Shown here: in pieces, positions 29,875 through 33,740 of the stretch
Layout of the letters: each line of letters starts with the position of its first letter
How positions within the stretch are numbered: the stretch's first letter is position 1
Assembly: GCA_030652315.1 (NCBI GenBank)
Contig: JAUSAX010000029.1
Location: 1 to 33,740 of the forward strand
Reading direction: 5' to 3'
From: Afipia sp.
GTDB taxonomy: Bacteria; Pseudomonadota; Alphaproteobacteria; Rhizobiales; Xanthobacteraceae
Length of the DNA: 33,740 nt
Program-made: the position numbers and the translations under genes
Notes under the pieces: model-generated
Database searches by the model: none
What the model was told of the DNA's origin: nothing
What the model saw: the letters and a program-made list of their open reading frames with translations, nothing else

Positions 29875-31842
29875 TCAGTTTGCACACCATTCATCGTGCC
29901 ACGCCTGCGCCATCAGGACGTTCCATAGCCAATAACCATGGTTGCGTCGACCGCTCATGTGCTGGTGCAACATCAATTCGACGCGCGCCGGGTTGAACAG
30001 CCCTTGCTGCCGCAGTCGCTCCGGCGCCAGAAGATCGTACACCCAGGATTTCAGCGGACCACGCAGCCACTGATCGAGCGGAATACTGAACCCGGTTTTA
30101 GGGCGATCGATTAATGCAGCAGGAACATGCTTATAAAGGACTTGGCGGATCAGCCATTTACCTCGGCCGTTCCTGATCTTCATTGAGGGCGGAACGCGCG
30201 CGGAAAATTCCACAACGTTCTTGTCGAGGAACGGTACACGCGTTTCGAGGCTGACCGACATCGCAGCCCGATCAACCTTTTGCAGGATGTCGTCGCTCAG
30301 ATAGCTCAGCGAATCCGCCAGCGTCATGCGATCCAGCGGATCGAGACAAGTGGCGATGGCGTTCATTTCGCTATCAGCCCAGCTCGCCTTCTCATCACCC
30401 TGAATCACACTATCGGAGGGCGTACTGTCGATCGAACATAGCAGCCGATACAAATCGTCCAGCGACTGTGCACCAACAATCCGTGCAATTTTTGCAACCT
30501 GATCGCCGGCGCGACGGGTTCGCAGGCTTTTAGGCAAAACAGGTTCCAGCAACTGCACGATCGTGTTTGCAGGTTCCGGCGCAACAGCAGCAAGCGTTGC
30601 TCCCAGCACGCTCCTGACTGGCTTCGACAGACCCGACAATCGCGCATTTAGTTTGGTGCCCCAAACATGGCGATTGTAGCCACCAAACAATTCGTCTCCG
30701 GCGTCGCCGGATAAAGCGACAGTCACATGTTGCCGAGCAAGCGACGCGACCAAATGAGTTGGAATCTGCGATGAATCCCCAAATGGCTCATCATACATAC
30801 GCGGAAGCATCGGAATCACGTCCATTGCCGCTTTGGCATCGACGTAAAGCTCAGTGTGCGATGTTCCGAGATGGCGAGCAACGTCGCGTGCCTCGCTGGC
30901 CTCGTCGAATCCACCCTCCGAAAACCCGATGGTAAAAGTTCGGATCGGCTGCGGCGACTGCTTTTGCATCAGCGCGACAATCGTGGATGAATCGACGCCA
31001 CCGGAAAGAAATGCACCGAGCGGAACGTCGGAAAGGCATTGGCGATCGATGGCCTGCGACAGCAAATGCTCGAGCTCGACTATTGCATCTGCTTCACTAT
31101 CGATGCGGGAGTTTTGGCCCGCAATAACGAGTTCCTTGTGCGACCAGTATTGTACCGGCTGCGGCATCTCGCCGACAGTTGAGCCCGCAGCAAACGTAAC
31201 GGATGATCCGGGCGGTAATTTCCTGATGTCACTCCAAATCGTCTGGGGCGCCGGAACATAGCAATACCGCATGAATGACGTCAGGGCGGAACGGTTCAGG
31301 ATTGGCGACCAGTCGGGATGGGCTGCGAGCGCCTTCAATTCAGAGGCGAAAACAAGATCACGACCGCTCCATCCGTAAAATAGCGGCTTCTCACCAAAGC
31401 GATCTCGACAAAGCGTTAGCTCTTGCCTTGCTTCATCCCACAACGCCAGCGCGAACATGCCGACAAACCGATTCATCGCATCGGAGATACCCCATTGGCG
31501 AATGGCGTACAGAAGTGTCTCGGTGTCAGAATGACCGCGCCAATTCGGCGCCGCACCCAATACTTCCAACTCCTTGCGGATGTCGAGATGGTTGTAGATC
31601 TCGCCGTTGAACGTGACGGTGAAGCGGCCACATTCGCTCTTCATCGGCTGCGCCCCAGCCTCTGTGAGATCGAGAATGGCCAAACGGCGATGCCCAAATG
31701 CAATTCCTGAGCGCGGATCGGTCCAGATATTCTCCGCGTCAGGACCCCGATGCTGCAGTGTAGCAGTCATTACGACCGCAATACCCGTGAGCGTGGTGGC
31801 ATCGCCGCCTCCCGGCCGCAAAAGGCCTGCTATTCCGCACAT
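29875..31842 (-). CDS. asnB: Asparagine synthase-like glutamine-hydrolysing amidotransferase
   Basis: The 655-residue protein starts with the nucleophile MCGIAG (Cys2), followed by LQHRGPDA, NGEIYN (79-84) and GHSDTETLL of the glutaminase domain, and the ATP-pyrophosphatase loop SGGVDSS (280-286) with SGDAGDELFGGYNRH in the synthetase domain. All catalytic parts are intact. In surface-polysaccharide clusters such proteins often amidate a uronic acid carboxyl on the glycan rather than aspartate. The flanking glycosyltransferases and the uronic acid genes at 22.3-24.6 kb favour that here, but asparagine synthesis cannot be excluded. The start overlaps the upstream GT2 gene by 13 bp. The gene looks less GC-rich than the left half of the window. 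Confidence 0.88.
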   Translation of the reverse strand: MCGIAGLLRPGGGDATTLTGIAVVMTATLQHRGPDAENIWTDPRSGIAFGHRRLAILDLTEAGAQPMKSECGRFTVTFNGEIYNHLDIRKELEVLGAAPNWRGHSDTETLLYAIRQWGISDAMNRFVGMFALALWDEARQELTLCRDRFGEKPLFYGWSGRDLVFASELKALAAHPDWSPILNRSALTSFMRYCYVPAPQTIWSDIRKLPPGSSVTFAAGSTVGEMPQPVQYWSHKELVIAGQNSRIDSEADAIVELEHLLSQAIDRQCLSDVPLGAFLSGGVDSSTIVALMQKQSPQPIRTFTIGFSEGGFDEASEARDVARHLGTSHTELYVDAKAAMDVIPMLPRMYDEPFGDSSQIPTHLVASLARQHVTVALSGDAGDELFGGYNRHVWGTKLNARLSGLSKPVRSVLGATLAAVAPEPANTIVQLLEPVLPKSLRTRRAGDQVAKIARIVGAQSLDDLYRLLCSIDSTPSDSVIQGDEKASWADSEMNAIATCLDPLDRMTLADSLSYLSDDILQKVDRAAMSVSLETRVPFLDKNVVEFSARVPPSMKIRNGRGKWLIRQVLYKHVPAALIDRPKTGFSIPLDQWLRGPLKSWVYDLLAPERLRQQGLFNPARVELMLHQHMSGRRNHGYWLWNVLMAQAWHDEWCAN

Positions 31843-32729
31843 GGATTTACCGACCGATCGCTATTGAGGTTTTGCCACAAGTTCGACCACTGTAAGCCGA
31901 CGTTCTGCGATAACTTCTCAAACCGCTTGCGTTGCGCATACCGCGAGAGGCCAAGCGCCGCCGCGGCAATATCAACGATGGCTCTTCCTGAATGCTTAGC
32001 GATTCCAACCATCGCCGATCCAAATCGGCCGGTATCGCTAGCATAGCGCAACAACGAACCAGCAAAAACAAGTCGGCCGCGAATCTTCTTCGCAAGATCC
32101 GGCTTGTCCTGACGATAACCAAGCAGCACTTCGTTGACCGCGCCGAACCGGCTTTTCGAGAATGAGCGCAGCAACAAATCCTGATCTTGCGTCTTCATCA
32201 ACGTGCGATCGTATGAATTTGCGCGAAACCAGCGCGCGCGGCCGCACCACGTCGGATGCGGCAAGGGAAAACCTTCGAATGGGCGCGCCACAATTGTTTC
32301 GTGGTCAAGCCCGGCGCGCATCAAACCAACGGAATCTCCGGCGTCATTGAAAACCAATGCGTGGCAGCCGACCAGATCGAGCGTCGCATCCTCCTTCAAT
32401 CTTGCAATCTGCCGCGCAAGTCGTTCTGGAAAGCTTATATCGTCCGCATCCATACGAGCGATGAATTCTCCCCGACTCAGGTCCACCGCCTGGTTGAGCC
32501 GCGAAGCGAGGCCGAGATTCTGCGTGTCCCGGTGCAGACGAATACGAGGATCAGCGAGCGCCTCCACGATCGAAGCTCCGTTGTCCGTCGATCCGTCATC
32601 GATCAAAATCATCTCCCAGTTTGCGAGGCTTTGCATCTGGATCGAGCGAACCGCCAACTCAATGGTGCGCGCGCTATTTCGCATCGCCATAACGATGGAT
32701 ACGAGCGGCACTTGTGAAGTGTCACTCAT
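31830..32729 (-). CDS. GT2 family glycosyltransferase
   Basis: The 299-residue GT-A enzyme has VSIVMAMRNSARTIELAVRS at the start, LIDDGSTD (about 41-48), RMDADD for metal and nucleotide binding (about 91-96) and the TQDQDLLLR acceptor-side segment (about 178-187). There is no strong membrane segment. It presumably adds one sugar during assembly of a surface polysaccharide or O-antigen. Specificity is unknown. The gene overlaps the amidotransferase gene by 13 bp and is 36 bp after the CgeB-like gene, so all four right-end genes probably form one operon. Confidence 0.87.
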   Translation of the reverse strand: MSDTSQVPLVSIVMAMRNSARTIELAVRSIQMQSLANWEMILIDDGSTDNGASIVEALADPRIRLHRDTQNLGLASRLNQAVDLSRGEFIARMDADDISFPERLARQIARLKEDATLDLVGCHALVFNDAGDSVGLMRAGLDHETIVARPFEGFPLPHPTWCGRARWFRANSYDRTLMKTQDQDLLLRSFSKSRFGAVNEVLLGYRQDKPDLAKKIRGRLVFAGSLLRYASDTGRFGSAMVGIAKHSGRAIVDIAAAALGLSRYAQRKRFEKLSQNVGLQWSNLWQNLNSDRSVNPCAE

Positions 32730-32765
32730 GTTTGCATCGCAGCTAAATGGTTTGCGATGGAACGC

Positions 32766-33740
32766 TCAGCTCTCGCCATAGAACAACCGTCCGGGTAGTC
32801 CGCGCGCGCGATATGTCATCTCCCCGCACATTCGCCACGACATTTCATAAAGAAATCGCCGCGCTGCGCGGACGCCACGCGCTTTACCGAACAAGAGCGA
32901 GAATGGTGTGACCAGGAACTCCCGGAGCCAAGCGGTTGCCCAGCCTGCGCGGTGTTGCGCGACCTGGGCCGCCAGGTCGCGCACGCTTATAGTCCATGTC
33001 CGATTCCGACGACCCTCTAGGACAGGACGAAGCCGCACCAGGATTTCAGCGAACCGTCTTTCGTAAGTATGCTGTTCAAGCGTTCTGCGGTGCCCAGCGC
33101 ACGCTATGCGATCGCGTTCAACCGGATGATCGCGAAAATACTTCACCTTAGCGATCAACTCCGCTGGTGTCCCAAACACTGCGATCTCGGTGCCGGCGAC
33201 AAAATATCGCTCCAGATCGGGAGCAGATTCCGTCAGCAGGAAGCCCCCCGAGCCCGGCACTTCGAATGTTCGCGCCTTAATCTGTCGGGCAGCCGATCCC
33301 AAGCCCTTCAAGCCGCCATCTCCGGCGCCAGAGAAGTTAATTGAGATGAGCGAACTGTTGTAAATATCTGGAATTTTGTGCGCCTCGATAACACCGCCCT
33401 CCGAACCATGCCCGAAGGTCGCAACTTCGATTCCGTTGTCACGCAATTCGGAAATCCACGCGTGACGATAGCCGTACAGATTACCGACAAAGCTGACCTC
33501 ATACTGACAGTCTTTCGCCGCACGAGGCTCAGTCAAATCGCCGGACGATGCCGCCCATTGAGACAGCATCACATTGGTTAAGCCACGAGATAACGCGGCG
33601 CTTTCGGCCATATGCGAAGTCGTAACGTGCAAATCCACATGCGCCGCGAAGAACCGGGATGCCTGCGTAAATTTCCAAGAGTCGTCGGTGCCCCAGTTGA
33701 CAATCGCCGCAGGACTGTTCGCCCGGATCAGATCGAGTGT
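32766..33740 (-). CDS. CgeB-like GT-B glycosyltransferase, 5' end missing
   Basis: The frame stays open to the window edge, so 324 C-terminal residues are visible and the start is outside. Upstream of a GTG at 33638 the translation continues as VNWGTDDSWKFTQASRFF, a conserved stretch of the CgeB family (W-x-TDD-x-W), so that GTG is not the start. The donor-binding half has KARTFEVPGSGGFLLTE and HTYERRF, typical of the CgeB/Glyco_trans_1_2 C-terminal domain. CgeB-type proteins glycosylate spore coats in Bacillus and glycans or proteins elsewhere. Here a role in polysaccharide assembly is likely from the neighbours. Confidence 0.8.
   Translation of the reverse strand, partial: TLDLIRANSPAAIVNWGTDDSWKFTQASRFFAAHVDLHVTTSHMAESAALSRGLTNVMLSQWAASSGDLTEPRAAKDCQYEVSFVGNLYGYRHAWISELRDNGIEVATFGHGSEGGVIEAHKIPDIYNSSLISINFSGAGDGGLKGLGSAARQIKARTFEVPGSGGFLLTESAPDLERYFVAGTEIAVFGTPAELIAKVKYFRDHPVERDRIACAGHRRTLEQHTYERRFAEILVRLRPVLEGRRNRTWTISVRDLAAQVAQHRAGWATAWLREFLVTPFSLLFGKARGVRAARRFLYEMSWRMCGEMTYRARGLPGRLFYGES

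Noticed and set aside
33636..33638. GTG at 33638 as the start of the CgeB-like gene
   Set aside because: The same frame stays open to the window edge and encodes conserved family sequence upstream.
1..33740. CRISPR arrays, tRNA or rRNA genes, IS or phage genes
   Set aside because: I scanned for regularly spaced repeats, cloverleaf patterns with CCA-type ends and transposase or integrase frames and saw none.

Overview
The window looks like the chromosome of a GC-rich alphaproteobacterium of the Bradyrhizobium/Rhodopseudomonas/Nitrobacter group. The evidence is the overall protein character, a Rhodobacter-type PE N-methyltransferase, a likely GnnA/GnnB pair for diaminoglucose lipid A, and several palindromic intergenic elements of kinds I recognise from that group. 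I see no tRNA, rRNA, CRISPR array, transposase or phage gene.

Layout. 1-637 is non-coding and full of nested palindromes. 638-3413 (-) is an mlaE-mlaF-mlaD phospholipid transport operon. 3551-6925 holds a dipeptide epimerase (+), an MFS transporter (-) and an uncharacterised Rhizobiales-type protein (+). 6985-10614 (-) holds a threonine/serine dehydratase and the lipid block pmt - plcP - agt. 10782-11968 is thiD (-) and a stand-alone Lrp-type RAM domain (+). 12110-16501 holds a diheme cytochrome c (-), a secreted CHRD protein (+), a c556-type cytochrome (-) and a solitary form-II CoxL-like molybdoenzyme subunit (-). 16735-24634 (-) is an envelope block: murJ, an aminotransferase/oxidoreductase pair (gnnB/gnnA), manC, a UDP-uronate 4-epimerase and a UDP-HexNAc 6-dehydrogenase. 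24811-33740 is a surface-glycan accessory region: a flippase-like membrane protein, a GT-C-like membrane protein, an FkbM methyltransferase, a methyltransferase-GT2 fusion, a glutamine-hydrolysing amidotransferase, a GT2 and a CgeB-like glycosyltransferase cut by the right edge. By eye the last 4 kb is less GC-rich than the left half, which suggests transfer.

The clearest functional unit is at 8027-10614. A phosphatidylethanolamine methyltransferase lies upstream of a metallophosphoesterase of the LpxH-like/PlcP type, whose stop codon overlaps the start of a GT4 glycosyltransferase. Between the first two genes, on the coding strand, is a perfect PHO box (CTGTCAT-N4-CTGTCAT, 9936-9953). I read this as a PhoB-controlled lipid-remodelling pair: PlcP removes phospholipid head groups to give diacylglycerol, and Agt glycosylates it when phosphate is scarce. 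The methyltransferase that makes the likely PlcP substrate sits just upstream and carries its own start-site hairpin, which could hide its Shine-Dalgarno sequence.

Other points of interest are a pair of palindromic elements with the same CTAGTG/CACTAG ends, one of which supplies the murJ stop codon; the lone CoxL-like subunit among cytochromes; and the glycan-decorating cluster at the right end.
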